The position numbers and the translations under genes are program-made. Shown here piece after piece: positions 22,919 to 31,609 of a stretch of DNA of 64,000 nucleotides; within the stretch, counting starts at the first letter, position 1; every line of letters begins with the position of its first letter. Under the pieces are notes generated by a model, which saw nothing but the letters and a program-made list of their open reading frames with translations, was not told the DNA's origin and searched no databases. The DNA comes from Cyanobacteriota bacterium (GTDB lineage Bacteria; Acidobacteriota; Vicinamibacteria; Vicinamibacterales; UBA2999), in the NCBI GenBank assembly GCA_019752015.1, contig JAIEMQ010000018.1, positions 1 through 64,000 of the forward strand. The letters are read 5' to 3'.

Positions 22919-24990
22919 CGTTGGCTGGCCGTCGTCGTCGTGCCCGGCTGCAGATACTTGTTGAACCAGTTGAGATACCGCTGCAAGCGATCGCGCTCGT
23001 AGCTTGGAATCGTCAGGCCGTGGAACTGTCCGGGATAGATCACGAGCTGCGTGTCGACGCCGAGGCTCTTCAGCGCCTGATACATCTGCTCGCCGCCGGC
23101 GATCGGCACGTTGAAGTCCTTCTCGCCGCCCATGAACAGCGTCGGCGTCTTGATCTTGTCGGCGTTGAAGAACGCGTACGAGCTGCGCATCCATTTCTCG
23201 GCGTTGCCCTTGACCCAGGGCTGGCCCAGCTCGTTGTCATATTGATGAATGTACTGATCGACGCCGTACAGCGACATCACCAGCGCGACGCCGGCGCCGC
23301 TGACGGCCGCCTTGAAGCGCTGATCTCTCGCAATGATGTTGTCGGTCGAGATGCCGCCGTAGCTCCAGCCGCCAAGACCGAGCCGCGCCGGATCGGCAAT
23401 GCCCTGCCGGATCGCCTCGTCGACCGCGCCGATGAGATCCTGCGACTCGAGGTTGCCCCAATCCGAGTGGATCGCCTTCTGAAAAGCATTGCCGCGCCCC
23501 GCGCTGCCGCGGTAGTTGATCGCGAGCACCACGTAGCCGTTCGCGGCCAGGAACTCTCGATCGAATGAGAACGAGTGCTGATCCTGTCCGTTCGGGCCCC
23601 CGTGAATGATCAGGAGCGTCGGATACTTCGTGCCGGCCTTATAGCCCGCGGGCTTGACGATCAATCCGCGAACGTCGGTGCCGTCCTTGCTCTTCGACTG
23701 GAAGTCTTCGGTCGTGGCGAGCTGGAGCTCGTCGAGGAGCTTCTGATTGTGCTTCGTCAGCTGGCGAAGGTTTGATCCTTCGAGCGCGTAGACCTCGGTG
23801 AACTTGTTGGCCTCACTGGCGAGGACCGCGAAGTTGCCGTCCTTGCCGGGGTTGATCGTTTGAATGACGCGGCGGCCGCTCGTCCGCCGCTGCACGGCGC
23901 CGTTGGGATTTTCGGCAGGCACGCTCGCGACGTGGTTGGTGCGATCGTCCTGCAGCAGGAACGTAATGTTCTGTCCGTCGGCCGACCACGCAATGCTCGA
24001 CACCGCGCGATCGAGCTGCGGCATGTAGATCGTCGGCCGCGTCGTCGCGCCAATCTGCGCCGGCGGATTGGACGGGACGACGATCAGCTTGTTCATCGAG
24101 TACTGGGCGTTCGCATCGGTGTCGCCCATGCCGAGCGCGATGCGGCTGCCGTCGGGGCTCCACGCGGGACGCCCGCCTTCGCCGGACTCCGTCTTCGTCA
24201 GCTGTCGCGGTTCCGCGCCTTCGCGCGCGTCGACGACAAATAGATCTTCATTCGACGTGCGATCCGGATCCGCATGACCGCGCTTGCTGATGAAGGCGAT
24301 CAGCCTGCCGTCCGGCGACCACGACGGCGACGCATCATCGGTGTTGCCCCTGGTGATCATCTTCGTCGTCTTCGTGGCGACGTCGAAGATGCCGATGTGC
24401 GAGTAGTAGTTGCCGAGATAGCCGGTGCGATCGCGCTTGAACTGATAGCGATCGATCACGATCGGCGGCGCGGTCTTGCGCTTCCAGCCGTCCATCTTCT
24501 CGGGCTCGTCGCGCGGATCCTCATCGTCGTGCGTGAACGCGATGCGCGTGCTGTCCGGCGACCACTGGATGTCGCCGAGCCCGCCCTTGAGGTCGCTGAC
24601 CTTCTGCGCTTCGCCGCCGGCGCGGTTCAGCAGCCAGATCTGCCCGCCCTTCTTCTTCTCCTCCTCGGTGCCGCGCGACGCCACGAACGCGAGGTACTTG
24701 TTGTCGGGACTCCATCGCGGCGACGATTCGCCATCCGGCGACGACGTGAGCTGCAGCTGCTCGCTGCCGTCCCACTTCACCATCCAGATGTCGGTGTTGC
24801 GGCGATCCTTCTCGGCATCGATCGTCGTCACGGTGTAGGCGACCCACACGCCGTCAGGCGATCGCTGCGGATCGCCGACGCTGATGATGCGCGAATGATC
24901 ATCGAGTGTGATCGCGCGCTTGGTTTGTCCGTGGAGAGACACGGCGCCGGCCGACGCCAGGACGACGAGAGAGAAAAGGAGGTTGCGCAT
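22915..24990 (-). CDS. Secreted S9 peptidase (dipeptidyl/acylaminoacyl peptidase type)
   Basis: 691 residues with a signal peptide (MRNLLFSLVVLASAGAVSLHG). An N-terminal beta-propeller of WD40/PD40-like blades (for example SPRWSPDNKYLAFVAS, DASPSWSPDGRLIAF) is followed by an alpha/beta-hydrolase domain with the nucleophile in LGGWSYGGIS (about 543), the Asp in LFMGGEKDFNVP, and the His in YPGQFHGL. Such enzymes release dipeptides or blocked amino acids. It heads a two-gene operon with the M14 peptidase, and is divergent from a cytochrome c gene 43 bp away. Confidence 0.93.
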   Translation of the reverse strand: MRNLLFSLVVLASAGAVSLHGQTKRAITLDDHSRIISVGDPQRSPDGVWVAYTVTTIDAEKDRRNTDIWMVKWDGSEQLQLTSSPDGESSPRWSPDNKYLAFVASRGTEEEKKKGGQIWLLNRAGGEAQKVSDLKGGLGDIQWSPDSTRIAFTHDDEDPRDEPEKMDGWKRKTAPPIVIDRYQFKRDRTGYLGNYYSHIGIFDVATKTTKMITRGNTDDASPSWSPDGRLIAFISKRGHADPDRTSNEDLFVVDAREGAEPRQLTKTESGEGGRPAWSPDGSRIALGMGDTDANAQYSMNKLIVVPSNPPAQIGATTRPTIYMPQLDRAVSSIAWSADGQNITFLLQDDRTNHVASVPAENPNGAVQRRTSGRRVIQTINPGKDGNFAVLASEANKFTEVYALEGSNLRQLTKHNQKLLDELQLATTEDFQSKSKDGTDVRGLIVKPAGYKAGTKYPTLLIIHGGPNGQDQHSFSFDREFLAANGYVVLAINYRGSAGRGNAFQKAIHSDWGNLESQDLIGAVDEAIRQGIADPARLGLGGWSYGGISTDNIIARDQRFKAAVSGAGVALVMSLYGVDQYIHQYDNELGQPWVKGNAEKWMRSSYAFFNADKIKTPTLFMGGEKDFNVPIAGGEQMYQALKSLGVDTQLVIYPGQFHGLTIPSYERDRLQRYLNWFNKYLQPGTTTTASQR

Positions 24991-25033
24991 AGCCCGTATC
25001 CTACATGGTATTCTCTGCCGCCCAGGAGGCTAC

Positions 25034-25456
25034 ATGCGCGTATCCCGTGTTCTTATGGCGGCCGGATTGGCCGTTTTAGTCAGCGTTGGATCGGTAGCAG
25101 TTCTTTCGGCCCAGGCCAAGACGGATGAGGATTACGACAAGTTGATGAAGGCGGTCGGCGCCGCGAACGGCGCCATGCGCAAGGCGCCTGATGCCGCCGC
25201 CACCGGCGCCGAGGCCGCGAAGCTGGTCGCGCTGTTCAAGGATGCGCAGCAGTTCTGGACCGCGCGCAGCAACAAGGAAGCCGCCGACTGGGCCGCCGCC
25301 GCCGGCACGCACGCCGCGGAGATCGAAAAGGCCGCCAAGGCCGGGAACGCCGAAGGCATCGCCGCGCATCAGAAGGAACTCGGCGGCACGTGCATGACCT
25401 GCCACACGAAATACCGGGAAAAGACTGAAGCTGGATTCGTAATTAAGAAGGGATAG
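25034..25456 (+). CDS. Cytochrome c' -like periplasmic protein
   Basis: 140 residues. Signal peptide (MRVSRVLMAAGLAVLVSVGSVAVLSAQA), then a helical bundle with a single heme-binding CMTCH close to the C-terminus, the position used by cytochrome c' (class II). Many Ala/Lys-rich helices precede it. Class II cytochromes bind gases or act in electron transfer, and the partner here is not evident. AGGAGG at 25024-25029 fixes the ATG at 25034. Confidence 0.85.
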   Translation: MRVSRVLMAAGLAVLVSVGSVAVLSAQAKTDEDYDKLMKAVGAANGAMRKAPDAAATGAEAAKLVALFKDAQQFWTARSNKEAADWAAAAGTHAAEIEKAAKAGNAEGIAAHQKELGGTCMTCHTKYREKTEAGFVIKKG

Positions 25457-25480
25457 CCGGCTCCCGGCTCCCGGCTCCCG
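25457..25480. repeat. 8-bp tandem repeat (CCGGCTCC)x3
   Basis: Three exact copies fill the gap between the stop codons of the convergent cytochrome gene and the PCuAC-like gene. Confidence 0.85.
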
Positions 25481-25867
25481 TTATTTGACAACGGCGGCGA
25501 TCGCGATTGCGACGCCGCCGTCCGTCATCAGCTTCAGATTGATCGTATCGCCCGCCTTCGGCTGACCTTTTAGCTCCGTAATCAACACCACCGGGCCACC
25601 GGCTTTCAACTCGACGGATCCGTAGGCCGGAATCGTCAGGTTGTTCGTGACCTTGTTGCTTTCATCACGCAGCTCGATCTTCCCGGCGTCCGACGTTCCC
25701 GATTGGACGTAAGCGTCGTACATCGTTGGATTGGTCAGCAGCGCGAAGATCGCAATGCCGCCCGGCACGATCGCCGCGGATACATCTGAGGCGTCGGGAT
25801 TCTTCCCCTGTGTATGAATCGTCAGATTCAGCAAAGTAAAGATGAGAGCGGTACGCAGTAATGTCAT
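25481..25867 (-). CDS. PCuAC-like protein lacking copper ligands
   Basis: 128 residues with a signal peptide. The second half (SVELKAGGPVVLITELKGQPKAGDTINLKL) matches the cupredoxin-like PCu(A)C fold closely. In true PCuAC copper chaperones the stretch after GG is H-V-M-L-M-G-L, and earlier His/Met residues complete the H-M(x)nHxM site. Here these positions are P-V-V-L-I-T-E-L and no suitable His is present. Copper binding is therefore unlikely. The fold may be retained for another ligand or as an adaptor. The ATG at 25867 is preferred to a TTG at 25870. Confidence 0.7.
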   Translation of the reverse strand: MTLLRTALIFTLLNLTIHTQGKNPDASDVSAAIVPGGIAIFALLTNPTMYDAYVQSGTSDAGKIELRDESNKVTNNLTIPAYGSVELKAGGPVVLITELKGQPKAGDTINLKLMTDGGVAIAIAAVVK

Positions 25868-25907
25868 CAAAAACCTATGGCGCGATGTCAGTCTTCGTTA
25901 CAAATCG

Positions 25908-27278
25908 CTATTTCGGCAATGCCTGCGGCATATCCGCCACCACATAGATCATCGTCGCAAGCGAAGCGGCGGCTTTTGATACTTCCTGCGGATCAATGCG
26001 ATCCACGGTGTCCGCGGGGGTGTGGTGGATCGTGAAGTACTTATTCGAATCGCCCGAGTAGGCCATCATCGGCACCTTGCCGAGCGCGGAAATCGGGCCG
26101 ATGTCGGCGCCGCCGCCGCCACCGGAAATCTGCTGCATGCCGAGCGGCGCCAGCAGCGTCGCGATCTCGCCGATGATCCTGCGCGCGGCTTCGGAGCCGC
26201 TGAAGCCGATGCGCGCCGGCGCGAAGACGCCGGAGTCCGATTCCACCGACATGATGTGCTTCGAGGCTTCCGCCGCATGCTGATCGCGATACCCGTTGCC
26301 GCCGCGCGCGCCGTTCTCCTCATTGGTGAACAGCACCACGCGCACGGTGCGCTTCGGGCGGATGTTCAGCTTCTTCATCAGGCGCCCCGCCTCCCAGGTC
26401 ACCACGCATCCCACGCCGTCGTCGGATGCGCCCATGCCGGGATCCCATGAATCGAAGTGACCGCCAACGAGCACGATCTCGCCGGGAAACTCGCTGCCCT
26501 TGATCTCGCCGACCACGTTGAACGATTCGACGTCGGCCTCGAACTTCGCTTCCATCTTCAGGCGCAGGCGGACCTTGACGCCGCGATTGACGAGACGCTG
26601 GATGCGATTGGCGTCTTCAGCGGGAATCGCCGCGGTTGGAATCTTCGCGACTTCGTTCGCGTAGTTCATGCCGCCGGTGTGCGGCGTGCGCAAACCCATT
26701 GGGCCGACGGCGCGCACCAGCGACGCGACGGCGCCGTGACGCGCGGCCATCGAGGCGCCATTGCCTCGATACTGCACCGTCTCGCCGTAGTTCGTGTACG
26801 GCACGTTGAAGAGGACGATCTTGCCCTTCGCTTCCGCGGCGCGCTTGTTCAGATCGTCACCGTTCGAGACGACCATGACTTCAGCTTCAATCCCCGCGGG
26901 TGGCGTGGCAATGCTGCCGCCGAGGCCAAGCATCGGCACGTGGTGATGCGGCGGATTGGTGATCTCGAGGCTCTCGTTGCCGCGCACCCAGCGCGGCACC
27001 ATCACGCGCTCGGTGTGGACGTTCTCGAGACCGTCCTTCTTCATGGTCTCGACCGCCCACGCGATGGCGCGATTGAGGTTGTCGGAGCCGCTCAGCCGCT
27101 GGCCGTAGGTGTCGGTCAGCTCGGCGAGGCGGTCCCACGCGAATTGATCCGCCTGCGCGGCGGCGATGATCTTTTCCACGTTGCCGCGATACGGATCGAG
27201 CCATCCCGGCCGATTCTGCGCAGACGGATAGGCGGAAAAGAGCGCAACCAATAGAAAGATGCTGAGCGAACGCGACAT
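25908..27278 (-). CDS. Secreted M28 aminopeptidase with PA domain
   Basis: 456 residues from MSRSLSIFLLVALFSAYPSAQ (signal peptide). A PA-domain insert (about 125-260) is followed by the M28 catalytic core: GGHFDSWDPGMGASDDG (His, Asp), FTNEENGARGG (catalytic Glu and zinc Glu), VESDSG (Asp), and FTIHHTPADTVD (His). It resembles plasma glutamate carboxypeptidase/aminopeptidase enzymes that trim dipeptides. TATAAT at 27285-27290 lies 6 nt before the ATG, which marks a leaderless start and rules out the longer upstream frame. Confidence 0.92.
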   Translation of the reverse strand: MSRSLSIFLLVALFSAYPSAQNRPGWLDPYRGNVEKIIAAAQADQFAWDRLAELTDTYGQRLSGSDNLNRAIAWAVETMKKDGLENVHTERVMVPRWVRGNESLEITNPPHHHVPMLGLGGSIATPPAGIEAEVMVVSNGDDLNKRAAEAKGKIVLFNVPYTNYGETVQYRGNGASMAARHGAVASLVRAVGPMGLRTPHTGGMNYANEVAKIPTAAIPAEDANRIQRLVNRGVKVRLRLKMEAKFEADVESFNVVGEIKGSEFPGEIVLVGGHFDSWDPGMGASDDGVGCVVTWEAGRLMKKLNIRPKRTVRVVLFTNEENGARGGNGYRDQHAAEASKHIMSVESDSGVFAPARIGFSGSEAARRIIGEIATLLAPLGMQQISGGGGGADIGPISALGKVPMMAYSGDSNKYFTIHHTPADTVDRIDPQEVSKAAASLATMIYVVADMPQALPK

Positions 27279-27284
27279 CCGGGA

Positions 27285-27290
27285 ATTATA
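27285..27290 (-). promoter_or_regulatory. -10 box TATAAT, leaderless start of M28 peptidase
   Basis: The minus strand reads TATAATTCCCGGATG, a consensus -10 box 6 nt before the start codon at 27278. The gap to the divergent alpha/beta-hydrolase start (27301) is only 22 bp. Confidence 0.55.
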
Positions 27291-27300
27291 GTCTCGGCTC

Positions 27301-28527
27301 ATGACCAGACGAGAGCTGCTCCAGTCACTGGCCGTCAGTCCCCTCTTCATCCGTGCCGCCGCGCAAGGCCCGGCCAACGCGGATGTTGCCTACGGGTCGA
27401 CGACGATTCCGATTGGAATCCGATCCCGGATGGTGACCGGCGTCAACGGCATCACGATGCATGCGCTCGAAGCGGGATTCGAGACACCGGGCAGGCCCGC
27501 GGTGTTGCTGATCCATGGATTCCCGGAGCTCGCTTACAGCTGGCGTCACGTGATGCTGCCGCTCGCCAAGGCCGGCTATCACGTGATCGCGCCCGATCAA
27601 CGAGGTTACGGAAAGAGCGGCGGCACCGATGTGAAGTTCGATGACGACCTCACGCCGTTCTCGACGTTGAATCGCGTGCGCGACATGATGTCGCTCGTCA
27701 ATGCGCTCGGCCATCGCGACGTCGCCATGGTGGTCGGTCACGATTTCGGATCGCCGGTGGCAGGCTGGTGCGCGCTGACGCGCGGCGATGTGTTTCGATC
27801 GGTCGTGATGATGAGCGCGCCGTTCGGCGGCGGTGGCGCGCTGCCGTTCAACACGGCGAATGAACCGCCGAAGCCTTCAGCACCGGCGCCCAACGCGGAC
27901 GACGAGCTCGCAAAGCTGTCGCCGCCGCGTAAGCACTATCAGACCTACTACACGACGCGCGAAGCCAACGAGAACATGTGGCATGCGAAGCAGGGCGTGC
28001 ACGATTTCCTGCGCGCCTACTACCACATGAAAAGCGCGGACTGGACCGCGAACAAACCGTTCCCGCTCGCATCGAATGCGGCATCCGAGCAAGCGAAGCT
28101 GCCGCGCTACTACGTGATGGATCTCGATAAAGGAATGGCGGAACAAGTCGCGAGCGAAATGCCCACGGCCGCGCAGATCGCCGGTTGCAAATGGCTCACC
28201 GACGAAGAGCTCAAGGTCTACAGCTCCGAATACGGACGCAACAGTTTCCAGGGCGGCCTGCAGTCGTATCGCATCGGACGTTTTCCGCGACTCGCCGCCG
28301 AGACGCAGCTGTTCGCCGGCCGCACGATCGATGTGCCGTCGCTGTTCCTCTCAGGCAAGAGCGACTGGGGCGTTTATCAGCGTGCCGGCAGTCTCGACGG
28401 CATGAAGCGCGCGTGCACGAAGTTCGAGGGCGTCGAGCTGGTCGACGGCGCCGGTCATTGGGTGCAGCAGGAACAGTCGGCGAAGGTCGCCGATCGCCTG
28501 ATCGCCTTTGCGCGGCAGCATTCTTAA
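27301..28527 (+). CDS. Alpha/beta hydrolase, epoxide-hydrolase-like
   Basis: 408 residues. MTRRELLQSLAVSPLFIRAAA is a twin-arginine-like export signal. The oxyanion motif HGFPE, the nucleophile Asp in VGHDFGSP, and the closing His in GAGHWVQQEQ match the epoxide hydrolase/dehalogenase branch, where the nucleophile is Asp rather than Ser. A cap domain lies between about 200 and 330. The natural substrate is unknown. The gene is divergent from the M28 peptidase with a 22-bp gap. Confidence 0.85.
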   Translation: MTRRELLQSLAVSPLFIRAAAQGPANADVAYGSTTIPIGIRSRMVTGVNGITMHALEAGFETPGRPAVLLIHGFPELAYSWRHVMLPLAKAGYHVIAPDQRGYGKSGGTDVKFDDDLTPFSTLNRVRDMMSLVNALGHRDVAMVVGHDFGSPVAGWCALTRGDVFRSVVMMSAPFGGGGALPFNTANEPPKPSAPAPNADDELAKLSPPRKHYQTYYTTREANENMWHAKQGVHDFLRAYYHMKSADWTANKPFPLASNAASEQAKLPRYYVMDLDKGMAEQVASEMPTAAQIAGCKWLTDEELKVYSSEYGRNSFQGGLQSYRIGRFPRLAAETQLFAGRTIDVPSLFLSGKSDWGVYQRAGSLDGMKRACTKFEGVELVDGAGHWVQQEQSAKVADRLIAFARQHS

Positions 28528-28583
28528 GCTGCGAACACGTCTCATCTTTGGAGGATTCCGGACGCCTCTCAAATAATTCGACG

Positions 28584-29413
28584 GTGAATCCGGTCCTGCT
28601 GGCCTTGACTCTCGCGCTGGGGAGCCAGACGCAGCCGACAACTATTCCTGAAATGTGGGGGGTGTGGTGCGCGCGGTGCCATGCCGCCGACGGCACCGGC
28701 CAGATCGACGAGCCGACGGTCACTGTCGTGCCGATGGACTTCACCGATTGCAAACTGACGACGGGCGAGCCCGATGCCTCACCGAGAAGGCGTTTCCGGA
28801 AAACGAATTCCTGATCCTGCCGGTGATCAGCCACGATCGCGAAGAGATTGAATTCACGGCGCTCTATGAACAGCGCCTCGGCAAGCGATCGATGTACGAA
28901 ATCGGGGTGCCGGTCACCAACAGCGGCGTGCACGAGGTCGAGATCGCGGTGAAGCACGCGCTCTTCAGCAGTAACACCAGCATTTTCTCGCTGGGCTTCG
29001 AAACGGCCCTGTCGCAGGTCACCACGATGTTCGAGCCGTTCATCAGCGCCGGCACGATGCTGCGCGACTGGTACGTGCAGACGCAGATCAAATACGGGAT
29101 TCCCGCGGATCGAACGAAAGCGGATCGCACCTTCGTCTACAACACCTACGTGGGACGCGATACCAGCCAGGCGCCGGACACCTGGACGATCGGCGTCGAG
29201 CTGAACGGCGAGAATCACGTGGTCGCCGTGACACCGCAAGTTCGCAAGGGACTAACCGGCACGGGCGCGCTCGCCGCGTCGATCGGCGCCACGGTGCCGA
29301 TTTACGGGCCGTGGCGGCAAACCGGGAAGTTTGATCGCCCGGAAAAAGAGGGAGTGAAATGGGTCGGCTACTTGCTGTGGGAATACTTGGAACCCTTGCG
29401 TGCGCGCAAATAG
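28584..29413 (+). pseudogene. Cytochrome c-like secreted protein, internal deletion and frameshift
   Basis: From a GTG at 28584 a signal peptide and a CARCH heme site (MWGVWCARCHAADGTGQ) are encoded. At about 28777-28780 the frame changes. EKAFPENEFLILPVISHDREE onwards continues in a second frame to the stop at 29413 and looks like a conserved beta-barrel-like outer-membrane or surface domain of about 205 residues. The rest of the cytochrome domain (distal Met region) is missing, so a deletion that also shifted the frame is the simplest reading. The last 55 nt overlap the next gene. Confidence 0.75.
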
Positions 29414-30021
29414 CTGCAGCACAGGGCTCGATCACCGGGACGGTCACCACCAGCGCGAAAGGCACCGCGCCGCTGCGCGTCACGATCGATCAGAAGGTCT
29501 GCGGCAACGAGTTGCCTGACGAGGCCATTGTCGTCGATGCACAGGGACGTCTTGCGAATGCGGTGGTGATCCTCACGGGCGTCAAGCGTGCGGCGGCGGC
29601 GGAAACCGTCGTGATGAACGAGAAGTGTAGATTTGGTCCGCGCGTGCAACTGGCGCGGCCGAATGCGAACGTGCGCACGACGAGCACGGACCCGGTCCTT
29701 CACACCGCGCAGGCACAGCTCGAAAGCGGCCGCACCATCTTCAACGTCGCGCTGCCGGTGCCCGGCATTCACATCACCAAGCCGATCGGCGCCGCGGGCA
29801 CGGTGCGATTGAACTGCAACACGCATCCGTGGATGCGCGGCTGGGTGATCGTGACGGATGAAGCGGCGGCGATCTCAGGCGCCGACGGTCGATTCACGAT
29901 TGACAACGTGCCACCAGGCACCTACGAGCTGCGCGTGTGGCACGAGTCGCTGAAAGGCGCACCCCAGAAGATCACGGTGACCGCCGGCAATGCAACTTCT
30001 GCCAACTTTCAGCTGAAATAG
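29359..30021 (+). CDS. Secreted cupredoxin-like/carboxypeptidase-regulatory protein
   Basis: 220 residues with a signal peptide (MGRLLAVGILGTLACAQIAAA). The domain order is a plastocyanin-like beta-sandwich ending in TVRLNCNTHPWMRGWVIV, where Cys, His and Met are spaced like a type-1 copper site, then a regulatory-like module (DGRFTIDNVPPGTYELRVWHES). Proteins of this kind accompany extracellular cytochromes in Acidobacteria, and copper or heme redox chemistry is plausible but unproven. It starts inside the upstream broken cytochrome gene (55-nt overlap), which suggests the two once worked together. Confidence 0.75.
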   Translation: MGRLLAVGILGTLACAQIAAAQGSITGTVTTSAKGTAPLRVTIDQKVCGNELPDEAIVVDAQGRLANAVVILTGVKRAAAAETVVMNEKCRFGPRVQLARPNANVRTTSTDPVLHTAQAQLESGRTIFNVALPVPGIHITKPIGAAGTVRLNCNTHPWMRGWVIVTDEAAAISGADGRFTIDNVPPGTYELRVWHESLKGAPQKITVTAGNATSANFQLK

Positions 30022-30330
30022 CACCGTCAACAGGTGCCACCGTCAACCACCGTCAACAGGTGCCAGGCACCCGGCACTACCGTCAACAGGTGCCAGGCAC
30101 CCGGCACCACCGTCAACAGGTGCCAGGCACCCGGCACCACCGTCAACAGGTGCCAGGCACCCGGCACCACCGTCAACAGGTGCCAGGCACCCGGCACCAC
30201 CGTCAACGGGTGCCAGGCACCCGGCACCACCGTTAACGGGTGCCAGCACCCGGCAACACCGTTAACGGGTGCCAGGCACGCGGCAATACCGTCAACGGGT
30301 GCCAGGCACCCGGCGCCACCCGTTAACGGA
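30022..30330. repeat. 30-bp tandem repeat array with GGTGCCAGGCACC palindrome
   Basis: About ten units of 29-31 bp with the pattern ACCGTCAACAGGTGCCAGGCA then CCCGGCACC. The first copies are partial and the last ones carry GTTAACGG instead of GTCAACAG. It fills the gap between two convergent genes, and the stop codon of the PQQ-like gene (30323-30325) lies in the final unit. Units are nearly identical throughout, with no unique spacers, so this is not CRISPR. Confidence 0.95.
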
Positions 30331-31576
30331 TTGCGCGGAGCGAAGAGGCGGTGCGCCAATACCAGGTGCCGTCGACGAGCGCGGGAGATGCGAGCGTCTG
30401 TTCGCCGAGCTCGTTCACATGCAGCAGCTTGAACGCTCTCCCCGCCTCGACGACGAACGTCTGCCCATCATCGTTGGTCAGGAAGATCTTGCCGTTGACG
30501 TGAACCGGCGACGCCGAGAAGCCTTCGCGCACGGCGGTCCCCAATCGATCCTGATACACGAGCTTCCCCGTTGCCGCTTCATACACGGTGAGGATGCTCT
30601 GCATGTCGTTGATCAGATACAGCAAATCGCCGACAACGATCCCTGAGGGAACGAACGGTGATCCTCTCGGCGAGCTCCACGCCACGTGCGTGCTGGTGAC
30701 GTCGCCGCTGCCGCCGGGCCGAATCGCGATCGTCGGACCGGCGCGCCCTGACGATGCGAACACGAGGCCGTGCGCGACGACCGGCGTCGGGATCACTTCA
30801 TAGGTATTGCCGCGAACCGTCCACAACTCCTTGCCGCTGTCCGGATCGTACGCCGCCACGCGATACTGACTGCTGACGATCAGCTCGTCGCGCTCGCCGG
30901 TGTTGATCACGATCGCGGTGCCCCAGCCGACCGATTCCCGCCGCGGCGTCTGCCAGATCGGCTTGCCGGTTGCCTTCTCGAACGCGCCGACGAACGCCGT
31001 CTGCCCCGGCGCCGGATTCGCATCCTGGAAGATGAAGATCCGATCCTTGTAGAGCACCGGCGATCCCGCGGGGCCGTGATAGTTGTCGATGATGCCGAAC
31101 TTGTGCTGCCACGCGATCTTGCCGTTGAAGTCGAACGCAAACAGACCGTGACGGCCGAACGACGCATACACCAGCTGACCGTCCGTCGCCGGCGTCGCCG
31201 ACGCGAAGCCGTTCTTGTAGTGCACGTACTCGACGCCGTTCTGCGGGATGAACGTCTCCCACAACTTCTTTCCGTCCGCGCGCGAATACGCGAGCATCGA
31301 CAACCGCTCGCCGTTGCCGTAGCCCGTGGTCAGGAAAATGCGATCGCCCCAGACGATCGGCGAGGAGTTGCCGCGGCCCGGCACGCTCACCTTCCAGACG
31401 CTCGCGGTTGGCGACCACTTGTCGGCGTATTGGCCGCCGGCGACGTGGCCCTGTCCCGACGGTCCGCGCCAGCGCGGCCAGTATTTCGCGCCTTCGCCCA
31501 CGACCTCGACCATGCGGACATCGGCGGGCGCGCTGAAAAACGCGGCCGCGAGGACTAGCACCAGCAGGCGTGACAT
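30323..31576 (-). CDS. Secreted PQQ-type beta-propeller protein
   Basis: 417 residues with a signal peptide (MSRLLVLVLAAAFFSAPA). Blades of the PQQ/quinoprotein ADH-like type repeat across the protein: ANPAPGQTAFVGAFEKATGKPIWQT, YDPDSGKELWTV, YEAATGKLVYQD, each with the A-x-D-x-x-TGK-x-W tryptophan-docking motif. Catalytic PQQ-dehydrogenase residues are not apparent, so a BamB-like scaffold or binding role is more likely than an enzyme. It shares a 33-bp divergent intergenic region with the TolB-like gene. Confidence 0.85.
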   Translation of the reverse strand: MSRLLVLVLAAAFFSAPADVRMVEVVGEGAKYWPRWRGPSGQGHVAGGQYADKWSPTASVWKVSVPGRGNSSPIVWGDRIFLTTGYGNGERLSMLAYSRADGKKLWETFIPQNGVEYVHYKNGFASATPATDGQLVYASFGRHGLFAFDFNGKIAWQHKFGIIDNYHGPAGSPVLYKDRIFIFQDANPAPGQTAFVGAFEKATGKPIWQTPRRESVGWGTAIVINTGERDELIVSSQYRVAAYDPDSGKELWTVRGNTYEVIPTPVVAHGLVFASSGRAGPTIAIRPGGSGDVTSTHVAWSSPRGSPFVPSGIVVGDLLYLINDMQSILTVYEAATGKLVYQDRLGTAVREGFSASPVHVNGKIFLTNDDGQTFVVEAGRAFKLLHVNELGEQTLASPALVDGTWYWRTASSLRAIR

Positions 31577-31582
31577 GGGGAT

Positions 31583-31588
31583 TAGAAT
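31583..31588 (+). promoter_or_regulatory. -10 box TAGAAT upstream of TolB-like gene
   Basis: TAGAAT lies in the 33-bp gap between divergent starts (31576 and 31610). It is 21 nt before the ATG, so this mRNA would have a short leader. Confidence 0.4.
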
Positions 31589-31609
31589 AGACGTTTCCTT
31601 CCTGCCGGG

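Noticed and set aside
30022-30330. CRISPR array (30-bp periodic units)
   Set aside because: The units are identical along their whole length, with no variable spacers and no cas genes nearby. It is a plain tandem array.
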